DNA of 64,000 nt, from NCBI GenBank assembly GCA_003999685.1, contig CP021222.1, positions 1,984,001-2,048,000 of the forward strand, read 5' to 3'. The DNA is from Taiwanofungus camphoratus (taxonomy: Eukaryota; Basidiomycota; Agaricomycetes; Polyporales; Taiwanofungaceae). The notes below the pieces were generated by a model. It ran no database searches. It was given only the letters and a program-made list of their open reading frames with translations, and had not been told where the DNA came from. Position 1 is the first letter of the stretch. Each line of letters starts with the position of its first letter. Below, piece after piece: positions 37,311-48,567 of the stretch. The position numbers and the translations under genes are program-made.

Positions 37311-40300
37311 TCATGCTGGAACAGGGGCTGCGTCGCCAACAGTATCTTTCCTTAGAGGTCTATAACGTGGAGTAGGGATTGCAAAACTTTGGTGTGGTAA
37401 GGCACTGTGAGGCGGCTCCCTCAAATTGGAGGCTAACTTCGAGCTAGCGGATGGTAGGACGCTGCGACTACGTGAAAGATTGGCGCCGAGCCTGCCATCT
37501 TCCGGTAACCCAAGAGTACTTGGTTGAGTCGCCAAGCCCACCATGGGAGAGTAAGGACGAGGGGTGGGTGCCGGGGAGAAAGAGGACACGTGTAATAGAA
37601 TGACAAATTCCTCAGTAGCATTCGTCAGCTTCACCATGTTAGTCCGTACAGTAGATGATAGTGGATGGGCGGCAACATGTGTCTTGATAGCATTCGACAA
37701 CTGAATGACAGTCTAACACGAGGCGTATCAGTTACATGAGACATGCTAAGGCTTAAGCACGCGGCACAGAGCTCTCTCACCTTCGCAAATGTACGAGCAT
37801 CATCGTGTAGTGGTTTTCTATCGACCGCTGGAGCACCATCCTGTATCATGCAGATATTTTCGCTTAACCTCTGAGCTACATCTTTCGCCTTACTTAAGGT
37901 CTCCCTAAGATCCTCCTTGGTGCCCTGGGCATCGTTCAATATCTCATCCGTCATTGCCCAGATCGCCGGCGCAGCCTCAAGAGCTTGCTTCATGGCCTCA
38001 ATAGCCTCTCTGTCAACAAGTGTACTCGTACTCGAGAGATTGTCTGACAGGTTTGCTTTCAAAGCAAGGGATGATGACGACGAGGACGAGGACGAGACCA
38101 CAAAGGATCCGTGAGATCCCTGACGAGAATGTGCGTCCCATTGGTGAGTAGATCTGCTATTTACTTCAGCAAGAGAACTCTCTGGGTTCTGTGATCCATT
38201 CGTCGCCGGCGGTGATCCTGCCGGCGTTGCCTGTCGTCTAGCAGTCCGCAGTACAGGAGTCTCGGACGCTGATCCATTGATGACGCCTCCCGTGAGATGA
38301 GGCGTATCCACATATGACGGTAGCATTTTCCCAATTTCGACATCCTTGGAACTGAATGAACCTGCATGGCGGCGGGTCATGCGTATTTTCGGGTGATCCA
38401 AAGAACCATCTGCGACACCAGACCTAAGCGGTAGGCGTTGCTGATCCTGTCCCAGAGTAAATGATGCGGAAGCTATCGGTGGTGCAGAAACAGGAGATCT
38501 CGTACTATCCGTGCCCACTGTTGAACGAGCGGCGCGTACTTGGACAGCGTGTGACTTGGCCACAGGAGGTGGTCGTGCTTCTCGGAGAAGAGGTTTAACG
38601 GCGTCCATGCGGCTTGCAATTGTTTGCCACGATGTGGCAATCTCGGCCATTGCGCCGTAAAGCACCAATAACATCTGCCTGGTATAACGCACATCGTCGT
38701 GTGTCGCAAGCACCTTGAGCTGTAGAGCGAGTACCCCTACGGCCTTGCCAAAAACGGTGACATTGTCCCTACAACTCTCGACCACGGCCCTGCACACCGC
38801 AGGAGATGGCAGCGTCCTTCTGCTCATCGAGTCGAAACGATCCAACGCGTTGATCAGCTGGGTCATGTAAATACTAGCTGGGTCGAGGACCTTCAGCAAT
38901 ACTGCCGACAAGCGCTCGTCGATCGCATACACAGTATAGTGCTGTAGGGTTTGATATATGTGCGAGACGCCAAACAAGACACCTCGTACAGCATCCACAA
39001 GCGAAAGCAGAGCTTCCGGGATCGTCTTCGATAAACTCAACGGTTTCAATGTTGAGAGGCGACGAAAATAAGAATTGCGTTCGATATCCATAGGAGGAGC
39101 TGGTCGATCTATTGACGAAGGTGACACAGTTGGGAGTCCCTGGGATGATGTTGTCGGATGATCTGCGCTAAAGAGAAAAAAGAAGAGCGTCACAGGGGCG
39201 AAGGCGAAGGAACAGTCAGCTTGACGAACCTGAAACCATTTAGCTCGAAGGCGGTGCCAGACCATTGCGCGGTACTCTCATCGGGTCGGCCTGTGGCCAC
39301 TTGTAGCTTAAGAGGCCGTAAATCAGGCAGACTCTTTTTCAATGCGAGATGGCTACGTGAAGACTTGTGTCCTCCGCCGGCATAAGAGGCATTGCGAGCA
39401 TGCACTGGCTGCTGCCCCTTAGATAGACTACCCTTATTGTCTTCGTCTGTTGAGGAAGCTTGCTCATCAGATCCGCCAATAACTCTCTCTGGTGAACGTG
39501 ATGGGGATGGTGAACTGCTGTCCGGGCCGTGTGGAAAATGAGGAGGCTGGAGACTAGGAGACCAGTCTGATCGAGCGTATTGAGAGGAATCAGGTCCTGT
39601 ACTCTTTTGTGACCGTTCCAACTGGAAATATGTTGATGTATCTGACTCAAGGGAGAACGAACGAGCGTGGTACAGAGCAGTTGCTTGCGGTGGATCATGT
39701 GGCATTGTCAATTGCTCTACAGGATTAGGATTTTTTGCCCTTGAAGATGAGTGACGTGAGCAGATTTGGGAAAGCAATGGATGTTAGAAGCGTACATGAT
39801 CAGGTCAAAGTGCAGTTCATTGTGCGAGTGCTCGTCTTGAATGGAATCTTCGCTCATTTTCCGTTCACTAGGAGCATTATTCTCGATCCAAATTTTAAGA
39901 CTTTCGATCCATTCGGCCATGTCATGGGGATCGTCGAGATTACCTGACGAATCCATGACAGATTTCGGAGGCCAGTCGATCGGATTTTGGTCGACTTTAA
40001 ACAATGTTAACTCCTGAAACTTGGAAATATAGGGCGGGAGCCTATGAATTTTGTTACGGAAAATGGAAAATACCTAGAGCAGGAATCTAAGGCTTGGGGC
40101 AACTGTAGGAGAGGAGCACCACTCACTCGTAGTTTGACCAAGGAACCTGGCTGTGAGGGAAGCCGTTTGATTTTGTTGCGACTTATGTCCAAAATCTCCA
40201 GGGACGGCATTACAGTTAACTGTGCAAAACAGGTTGAAGAAGAGCGACATTGATGAGATTTCGACAATTCCACCTACGACATCAGGAAAGACCGAGAAAT

Positions 40301-40682
40301 TGTTGTTCTTCAGAACCAGATATCGGAGACGTGAAAGCAGAGCGAACGCCATGGGCAACGTAGTCAAACGGTTGTAAGCAAGTGCAATTCTAGGTCAATG
40401 ATGAGCAGAGGGACAAAAAATGCGTGTAGATGTAGTAGAATACCTTACAACCGTACTCTCTGTCCCACTTTCTTCTCCTGCCGTGGCGAGCTCTTCCGCG
40501 CCAGTTTCTCCGACATCCGTCAAACCCTTATGTGCCAAGTCTAGCGTCACGCCATTATCTGGTGACTTGGAGAGGGCCTCTGCTATATGCTGGCGGTTCA
40601 GTGAGATGGAAGGCAAGGGAGAGTGAGTGCCATTTCTGAGTGTGAGAGGGGACGTCCGGGCATCCGCATCGAAGCCGGACAT
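37311..40682 (-). CDS. SOG2: RAM signalling protein Sog2 (leucine-rich repeats plus SOG2 domain)
   Basis: Part of the RAM network (Cbk1 kinase, Mob2, Kic1, Hym1, Tao3) that controls polarised growth and cell separation. Start at 40682 (MSGFDADARTSPLTL). The N-terminal 250 residues are leucine-rich repeats: VTLDLAHKGLTDV, LSRLRYLVLKNNNFSVFPDV, MPSLEILDISRNKIKRLPS, with KVDQNPIDWPPKSV closing the repeat block. A long Ser/Pro-rich linker follows (39.2-39.7 kb). The SOG2 domain fills the 37.8-39.1 kb exon: YFRRLSTLKPLSLSKTIPE, IYQTLQHYTVYAIDERLS, LVLYGAMAEIATSWQTI. The last exon has EEFVILLHVSSFSP, the known C-terminal block of the family. Seven or so short introns. Confidence 0.93.
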
Positions 40683-41451
40683 TCGCGTATAAGGAAAGGG
40701 TAGAACGAGAGCAAGATTCAGATGAAGAATAGTATCGCTGAACGGCGTACAGACTGCAGAGCTTTGCAGAAGGAGTTATTTGCTCTCGCTAGTGTCGCCA
40801 CTCGCGATCGAAGCGAAGTCTGGAATATCCACAGCCACGGTAAAGTTGTATTGTCTGGCCACTTCGCGCGCCGCGCGAGAAATTGTAACGTTGCAAATAT
40901 GCGTAAATTTTTGCCTAGACCGCTTCTGCAGCACCTTCGACTTCAAACCAGGATATCTCTCGAACGGCTCAGCGTTTTCACATTCTGTCAACGGATTTGG
41001 ATTCCACTCATCGACACGGAGGGCATGTCTTTATCTGGCTACTAGGTCATGGTTGGCTATCTGTGTGCACTCCTGAGCTTCAAATTGAATTTACACTCAA
41101 CAGACGGCTTGAACTGATGAAGAATGGAAACGGCAATAAAATCCCCACGGAAATATTTATGATTTTTGCAGAGGCAGGATGATAGCGCATGTCATCCGGT
41201 CGTGTTTTTAAAATCTCCGGGCTGCATTCTCAAAACCTCTGAGCTGAAATCATCGCTTCTTTCCACCTGCTGTCTATTGTATACGATTCGCCTAGGAATC
41301 AAACTGCACAATTGGCAGCCGTCTTCTACGTGAATCCGCATTAAATAACACACGTGTGAAATCACATGAAATAAGATCCCCAAAGATTGCCACCCGGCGA
41401 GTAACCGGCCGGCAAGTCTTGCTGACTACTTCTCTTTTCAGAATCAGCATT
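40683..41451. promoter_or_regulatory. SOG2 promoter and 3' region of the zinc-cluster gene
   Basis: 769 bp between two minus-strand genes. Short frames here have no conserved motif on either strand. Nothing else seen. Confidence 0.45.
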
Positions 41452-44284
41452 CTACCATTGAAGCATGCCCTGAGTGAGACCAACCACATTGGCTCGGATA
41501 GGCCGTAGGTGGGAGATCTTGCCTTGTCCATCTGAAAAGTCACCGTTTTTAAAATTGGATCCTCCTGACAAACGCGGCGCCAAGTCCTGCTTCCTCAATA
41601 GAGAAGATAGGAACGCTGAAACAAGAGCCGGAAAATGTTGATTATCTAAAGCGACGTCTTTGGAAGCCAGAATCTTAATGAGCCTCTCTATGTCTGTCAC
41701 GATTGTAACTTCTTGAGCGCGAGTCAGATTCGGGCAAGGCTGTTGTTGTAGTAACTATTTCGCTCTAATGAGTCAATCTTATATGATAAGGTTTCAAAAT
41801 TGACTGACATTCAGAAGAAAAGCGGCTGCGAAAGCAACATAAAGGAAATGAGCCTGCACAGACTTTCAGATTGGCCCTGAATTTCAAAGTAACTCGTTCG
41901 TCACCTCCATTGCAAAACGCAAAACATTGACTGGGTAGAGACGTTCGATCATGATTCGGAGGGCAGTCTGGGCAACCTGTATAGACTAACTCCAAGTTAG
42001 TGCGGACACTGGTCTTGAATACACGGAGGGTAGCGTACGGTGTTTAGGGGTGGGTATTCACAAAGACCGCCTTGCTGAGCTACGTGTTGCACTCCTGTAG
42101 AGAGGATGGCCAGCCTCAGACAGGTTCCAACCCTGTTTATTCTCGTTGGGACGTCCTGTGATGACAATATATTCACATGACGTACATCTCCCATGCATCA
42201 GTGCGATATACACAGTAGCGGTCTATGCCGTAATTACTCAATAGCGTGCAGGCAGCAAAAGGCAACACATACTGGTGACAAAATGAGGGTCTTGACGGTA
42301 TTCATGGATCCAGAAAGAGATCAGCCGAGATATTCTACCGTCATATTGATCGACCGTGCGTAAAATGGCTGAACTCTAGAGACACAAGGATGTTAGCAAA
42401 GGATCACTAACTCGGTAAATCATACAACATCTCGAGCATTTGTCTCCCTGACCGTCTGCCAAAATTCGGCCATAAGCAAGTGTATCTCCGCATATCCGCA
42501 CGTGTGTATATCAAACGGCAAGCTCATGGAAGATGGGTTGTACCAGGCACGGACTGTACGGACGACGTAGTCATCCAGCTTGGCCATGGGCGGCTTGCCT
42601 AATTGCGAGGCATGCAATCGGTCAAGGCAGACAGCATTAAGCCACGTTCGAGTTCGGTTCAATCTTTCTCGCTCGTCGTATTCCGGCGGCGCAGGCTGAT
42701 CGAGTTTTAGATCCTGCGCCAATCTTCTCGAAGTCAGGCTTCGCGTTGTTTTAAATAATTAACGTGGCTTACCGGAGAGCAATTCCTGTGAGCAGCCAGC
42801 GTCTGTCATCCGCCCATCTTTTTCTCGGCATAGGGTATACGGACAACAAGAGATAAGCCTGACAGGATTCGATGGTTATGGAGCGCTCATTTCTCAAAGC
42901 CTCCACGGCGGCGTATGTCGCAATCTCCATAGCAAGGTGACGAAGCTGCGGTTTACGCGAGCAATGTCGGGATGCTAAGGCGCAAACTGATATACATAAG
43001 GACGTTCAAAGGATGCACAATGGTTATTATGATGAAAGAATGACTCACTGATGGTAAACAGGAAGGGTGAGGCCAACATAACCTTCTGCGGTGTGTGCAT
43101 TACTGGATCCAAAATAGCCAAACATGGCTACATCAGAGTCAGGATTTTTAATGGTTTTGCACAACGAAAATAGACCGACGTTGATTGCGTCAAAGAAGCT
43201 AAAAGGTTAGCATTAGTAACGATGAAAATGGCAAGGGAATACAGGTGCTTACAGATTGAATAAGCCCAAGACCTCATCCGGATGCACTAAACCACATTGT
43301 ATGATGTGTGGGTAGCTCAGGTTGTTCTGTGGCACTAACATCACCATAGATTAAGCATACAGCGCTTTCAAGGCACGTTAAGCAGGAAACGACTAGCCTA
43401 CGGAAATAGTTCTTGAGAAAGTAGTGTCATCTCGCATGTGAACGGAGTCTCCAGAAATGAACGCGGAAGCGAGTCTTGTATCATCGACCAATATGCAATC
43501 AGGGTGTTCAGGCGAGAAATTATCTAAAGTGAGGGATTGAGTGACCCGCCGAAGCGTACAGCAATGGAGTACTTGCCGGTTGTGCCATCAAAGTTCTGGC
43601 GGTCCGCAACAACGCCAGTACCAGCTCTCCATCTCCATTGCTGAACCTTGGCATTTGTCTTGATTTGATCTAATTGGCGAAGAAGCGATTGGATCTGGAG
43701 ATCTTGAGACCGTGATCGCTCCTGCAGATCCTCATGCGTCCTGATCCATATGATGTGGGTCAGTAGATGAATGCCTGAAGAAAGGGCTGCTAATCACGGG
43801 GCTAGTTTCCGTTTCTTGCGGCCTCGCGAAATACATTTAAAATTTCCCGCTTTACATCGTACGCAGATGCTTTCCTCTGGTATGAAGTCGCAACGAATCT
43901 AATGAGGACGAGGACCATCAGGTTGAGGTTTGGTCGAGGATCTAAGAATGCAGCGCACCTTCAACGACTTGCAATGGGCACAAGCACCTGGACTACTTTA
44001 TGTGAACCGATATCGATAACTCTGTCATTTTGGAATGACAAAGTATTTGCTTACTAGTTATGTACTAATGGCAAGTCTTGCAATGCAGGCATTGGTAGCG
44101 TCTGCTGTTTCAAAACCCTCTTGACGCTGACACGCTGCATTTCATCATCGGACTTGTTCAATTTCTGCGCATCCATGGCAGTGTTCAGACCACTGCCGAT
44201 AGACACCGGAGGTTGAGAGGAAGCATCTGAAACCCATGTCCCTGTATAGGGAGCGGTGACCAAAGTATATGAACGGTACACCAT
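41452..44284 (-). CDS. Zn(II)2Cys6 transcription factor with fungal-type middle homology region
   Basis: Nuclear DNA-binding regulator; target genes unknown. Start taken at 44284 (MVYRSYTLVTAPYTGTW), which matches the N-terminus style of this agaricomycete family; an earlier exon is possible. The first exon ends LQDLPLVHN; after an intron with donor GTAAGC the zinc cluster begins: YPGACAHCKSLK, intron, IRCDFIPEESICVRCKAGNF and KCISRGRKKRK. All six cysteines are present (C-x2-C-x6-C-x9-C-x2-C-x6-C). A short coiled coil follows (RSRSQDLQIQSLLRQLDQI). The middle homology region is seen at 42.4-42.7 kb (RTRTWLNAVCLDRLHASQLG, LDDYVVRTVRAWY), and the last exon reads ERLIKILASKDVALDNQHF. At least ten short introns, so inner exon limits are approximate. 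Confidence 0.85.
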
Positions 44285-44459
44285 CACCGGAGAGCGCCAA
44301 CTGGACGGATAAGTGTAGCAATTACAAGTTCGATGGTCGGATGATGCGAGATGCGGGGAACTGTCAACGTTAAAAGCAGAACTGGAGCAGGTAACTATTA
44401 CGGAAATGAGATAGACTGTCAGGAGGAATTCTAAATTGACGCACACGAATTTCTGGGGT

Positions 44460-45541
44460 ATAATCCACGCTCAAACAACGCTGCAGGCTGAGATGGCACC
44501 GGTCCCCACACATTACTCACCAGCGTTAATCTATGCATAGCGCTGTGATCAAGCACTCCAAAACCGAAAGAGGCCGGCATTTGCTGAATGAACACACATT
44601 AAGACGCTGCTATGTTGGGAAGCATGATCAAAAAATCAGTCGAAAAATCACTTGGTTGAATTTGCGCCCCGTGAAGACAGCGTAACGAACGTGAGACCCA
44701 ATTGTCCGCAGTGGTAAGAAACGGCTAGAAGTACACATAGATGCAAGGGTCTTACGGCAAACTTTGCTCCGGGCCTGTCGATCGCACCGATAGAAGCTGA
44801 TGAAAATCCGTCAATCCTCAAGCTGCAAGCCACGGCGATCTTGGGACGCCCTATCCAAACCGCAACGCCATTTGCACCACATGGGAAGTGGCTACTTGCC
44901 ACGGAAAGCTTAAAGTTGTAAACTCCTGAAACCGTCCTGGATTGGTTTGACAGTCCGAACAATCATGGGAACACTCGGTTTGCGGAAGACGCAATGAATA
45001 GGGTCTAGTGAATCGTGTATCGGGCATTTTGGCGATAACGATTACACATAACTGTACCTCGGGTCAGGAACCACACCACATGGACATTGTTTTCGGAACG
45101 GGAAGAGGGTCCTTCAGACCTGATGAGCTTACAGAGAAACTGTGTCGAGACACCATGAGAACTCATATCATCTGATAGATGGGTATACATATTTGTTGCC
45201 GTGCCACAATGCTCACTGTTGTATGAAACGTGCACTATGCTCGCCGTTCAGTGGGGCTCAAAGTCGCATCCAGGGTGTGGGAACGAGTCGACTCCTCGAC
45301 TCAAATCCTGGCGCTGGGTGAACAGCCGGTTGAAAGCGTACGGACAAAGACGAGGCTGACTTTCAATAACCTGGCGCCCGCAGAATGTTAGATCGCCGAG
45401 GATCCATGAGACTGCTGCAGCATGGCAGGGAGTGTTGACAGAGGCCATATCAAGGATCACCCCCGACTGTATGAACCATGAACGCGAAAAATATGAGTTG
45501 AGGAGTTTTTCACATACGTTGGAGACGGTCAACACGAACAC
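44460..45541 (-). other. Possible unidentified gene or gene remnant in the 1.4-kb divergent gap
   Basis: The gap between the zinc-cluster gene (-) and SPB4 (+) contains three open stretches on the minus strand (45541-45248, 44962-44648 and a shorter one around 44590-44500) that read like protein, for example SGVILDMASVNTPCHAAAVS and YNFKLSVASSHFPCGANGVA. Splice-like GTGAGT and CAG sites lie between them. I could not place them in any family, and no start or complete chain could be defended. They could also be chance frames in promoter DNA. Confidence 0.2.
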
Positions 45542-45662
45542 CGCGTGCCCATCCTGTACTTACTTACTACAAATGGACGAGCATTATGTAAGTATTACAC
45601 GGTCACAGTTGTTTGCATCGAGCTTTGACGGCTTTGCTACTCGTCTCAGGCCTTGAGTAACT

Positions 45663-48204
45663 ATGTCGACTTCACATGCATATGCTGGGCCATGGTCCTC
45701 GTTGCCCACCACATTGACTCCGTGGATGTAGGTCATCCTATGCTCATTATGCAGATGGCGGTATTCAGGCATTCTTCCATTTGTCGTTAGCCTAGATGTG
45801 ATCCAGTCGATGGGACATACTCAAATGACTCCTGTACAAGCATCCACGATACCCCTCTTCATGCGACACAAGGACGTTGTAGTGGAAGCCGTCACCGGTT
45901 CAGGGAAAACGCTCGCATTTGTGATTCCGGTTCTAGAGCGACTAATACGCAGAGAAAGAAAGTTGAAAAAAAATGAGATCGGAGCATTGATTATCAGTCC
46001 AACAAGGTGCGTCCCATTATGTCTACTCAAAAGATGTCAAAATTAGGTATTGAAACTATGTAGAGAACTAGCGACACAGATACACTCCGTGTTTAGCCTC
46101 TTCCTATCTTCGCAACCCTCATCTTCCATTCATGACCAGCACTACCAATCAGATGCGAGCACTTCGGTCCCGTCTGGACTGGTTTACCCTCCATCGCTAT
46201 TGATTATTTCCTCCGAGTCTCCACCGTCCCAGGATATCCAGAGGTTTTTGTCTACTGGGGCAGATATAGTCGTCGGCACACCAGGCCGTATGGAAGAATT
46301 TCTACTAGGCAAAGGGAAGGATATTGTTAGTGTCAAGGAGCTAGAGATACTCGTTTTAGACGAAGCTGATCGGTAAGTCCTACTTCGTCTTCTCAAGAAC
46401 ATTGTATGGACTTCTCATTTCGTCCCAAGGCTTCTTGACTTAGGGTTTCAGAACACCTTGACCCGTATTCTGACCCGTTTACCAAAGCAACGTCGTACGG
46501 GACTTTTCAGTGCAACCATGACCGACGCCGATGCATTGTCGGAGTTGGTTCGTGCTGGCCTGAGGAATCCAGCACGGATTACAGTTAAAGTAAAGACGAA
46601 GAAACCAAAAGCCAAGGATGCAATAGAAGATGGGGGATCTCAGGATTACAACGATACCATCGAGGAAAGACGTATACCTGCAAAGTGCGTCGGTAAACGT
46701 ACCCCTCATCGATATGCTATCGATTAACGCTTGTTCGTGTAGCTTGCAGAACTTCTTCCTCGCCTGCCGTTCGTCAGAAAGACTTCTTCAACTCACACGA
46801 ATGATTTCTTATGAGGTAACAAAGCAACAATCCTCTCGATTTATAGTCTATTTTGCGACATGCGCGTGTGTCGATTATTTTTATAGGGTTTGTTTATCTG
46901 TGTCGCGCTCAGTTGACTGCCTCACTTATCTTTCCCCTTTTCCGCTTAGATACTGCCCCCTTTTCTACCAGCCAATGCTACTCTTTATTCCTTACATGGT
47001 CATCTTCCGCCGGCGACCCGTTCACGGACATTGTCAAGTTTTACATCATCTCCATCACTTCCTTCCTCTCCTTCTATTCTTCTGGCTACGGATGTGGCAG
47101 CTCGCGGACTTGACCTTCCTCACGTGGATGTAGTAATTCAGTTTGACCCCCCTTCAGATTCGAAGGCATTTTCGCATCGCTGCGGGCGCACGGCTCGTGC
47201 AGGCCGTAGCGGGAGAGCTTGGGTCTTACTGGTAGGCCGTGAGCGTGATTATGTCGGTGAGTCCATTGTCCGAATGACCCGTTTCCACTACAACATTTCT
47301 CTGACATGGTCCCAAATTTTCTCCAGATTTCTTGGCGGTCCGGAAAATTCCTCTAGTTGAACGACGACCTTTCTCTGAGGGAGGTTGCGATATGTCTTCA
47401 AGCAACGAACATGAAGATGCTGGTGTTGCATCCCTACTCGCAGAGATAAGAAAGAAGTTACTGACCGATCGGGGTCTCCACGACAAGGTACAGTAGCTCT
47501 AAGAGATTGCGATCGAAAACTCATGTCTCCTTTCATTGGTTCCGTGTCTAGGCGGCAAAGGCTTTTGTGTCGTTCGTTCGCGCCTATTCAAAACATGAGG
47601 CATCTTATATATTTCGAATCAAAGATTTGGACCTAATCGGCGTCGCCAAAAGCTTCGGCTTGCTTCGCTTACCGCGAATGCCAGAGCTCAACCATATATC
47701 TACAGATACATGGCAGGACGCGGATGTCGATGTGAGTTTCAGTCAACATATTCTTATACCCTTCGCGGTGAACTCCGATTATTTACCGCCTTCTAACCCC
47801 AGTGGGACGCATACGCATATGCCGATAAGATACGTGAAGCGAAGCGCCTCTCAGATGCTGAAAAGCTGAAGGCAGCAGCCTTGGTTACGAGCAAGCGGAG
47901 AGCAGAAAGAGCAGAGAAGAAGAAGACAAATGCTGCCTGGAGCAACAAGGCTGAGAAGAAGGTGGAAAAGTTGAAGAAGAAGGAGAAGAAGGATAAAAAG
48001 AAAACGTGGCTGAAAGCACAAGCGGGTGGTGGGATTGAGTCCAAAGGATTAAAAAGAGCACGAAGTATGCTGGGGATTCCCAATGAAAAGGAGGAAGATG
48101 AAGACGAATGGCAAGAATTGGCAAGGGAAGAGAGAATGGCAAAGAAGGTTAAGAGAGGTGAATTGAGACAGGATGTCTTTGATCAAGAGTTTGGCCACAT
48201 ATGA
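45663..48204 (+). CDS. SPB4: DEAD-box ATP-dependent RNA helicase Spb4 (60S ribosome assembly)
   Basis: Nucleolar helicase for 27S pre-rRNA processing and late 60S assembly. Start at 45663 ([14 protein letters not shown]); a 61-nt intron follows, then [20 protein letters not shown] (Q motif), [11 protein letters not shown] (motif I), an intron inside SPTRELATQ (Ia), [11 protein letters not shown] (Ib), [14 protein letters not shown] (II), [10 protein letters not shown] (III), and in the second RecA domain [23 protein letters not shown] and [13 protein letters not shown] (V and VI). Between 46.38 and 47.10 kb several short introns break the frame. The C-terminal Spb4 extension is present: [35 protein letters not shown], then a very lysine-rich coiled tail ending [11 protein letters not shown]. 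Length and tail fit Spb4/DDX55 better than other DEAD-box proteins. Confidence 0.93.
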
Positions 48205-48567
48205 TTTGTCAGCATGTGTTGTGGGCCTTGCATCTTTGAAGTTTCGACAACTGTGCTTGCGTGATTATGAGAACTGCAGCTAGCTGAACAGTAGCGAGGC
48301 AGGTCAGACCTTGTTATATGTATGCTAGGGTAGTCTATGTCCGACGGATTGCCCTTACATAGTGCTACGAGTCGCATCCTGTCTGATGCACATTCGATGA
48401 TGCGATCCAGGCTGACAGGCGACCCAGGTGCAAGCCGCACCTGACACAACTCAGTACAACACCGGCTTGGACTGAACACATATCTGCTCTTTGTGCTCCT
48501 TACTTCAGCCATTCTCTAACCTTGCTGTAATTGTGTTTCTGAGAAAGACTACATATCGGGCTTCGAG
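48205..48567. promoter_or_regulatory. SPB4 3' region and promoter of the CCCH gene
   Basis: 363 bp between two plus-strand genes. No gene or clear core promoter motif seen. Confidence 0.45.
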
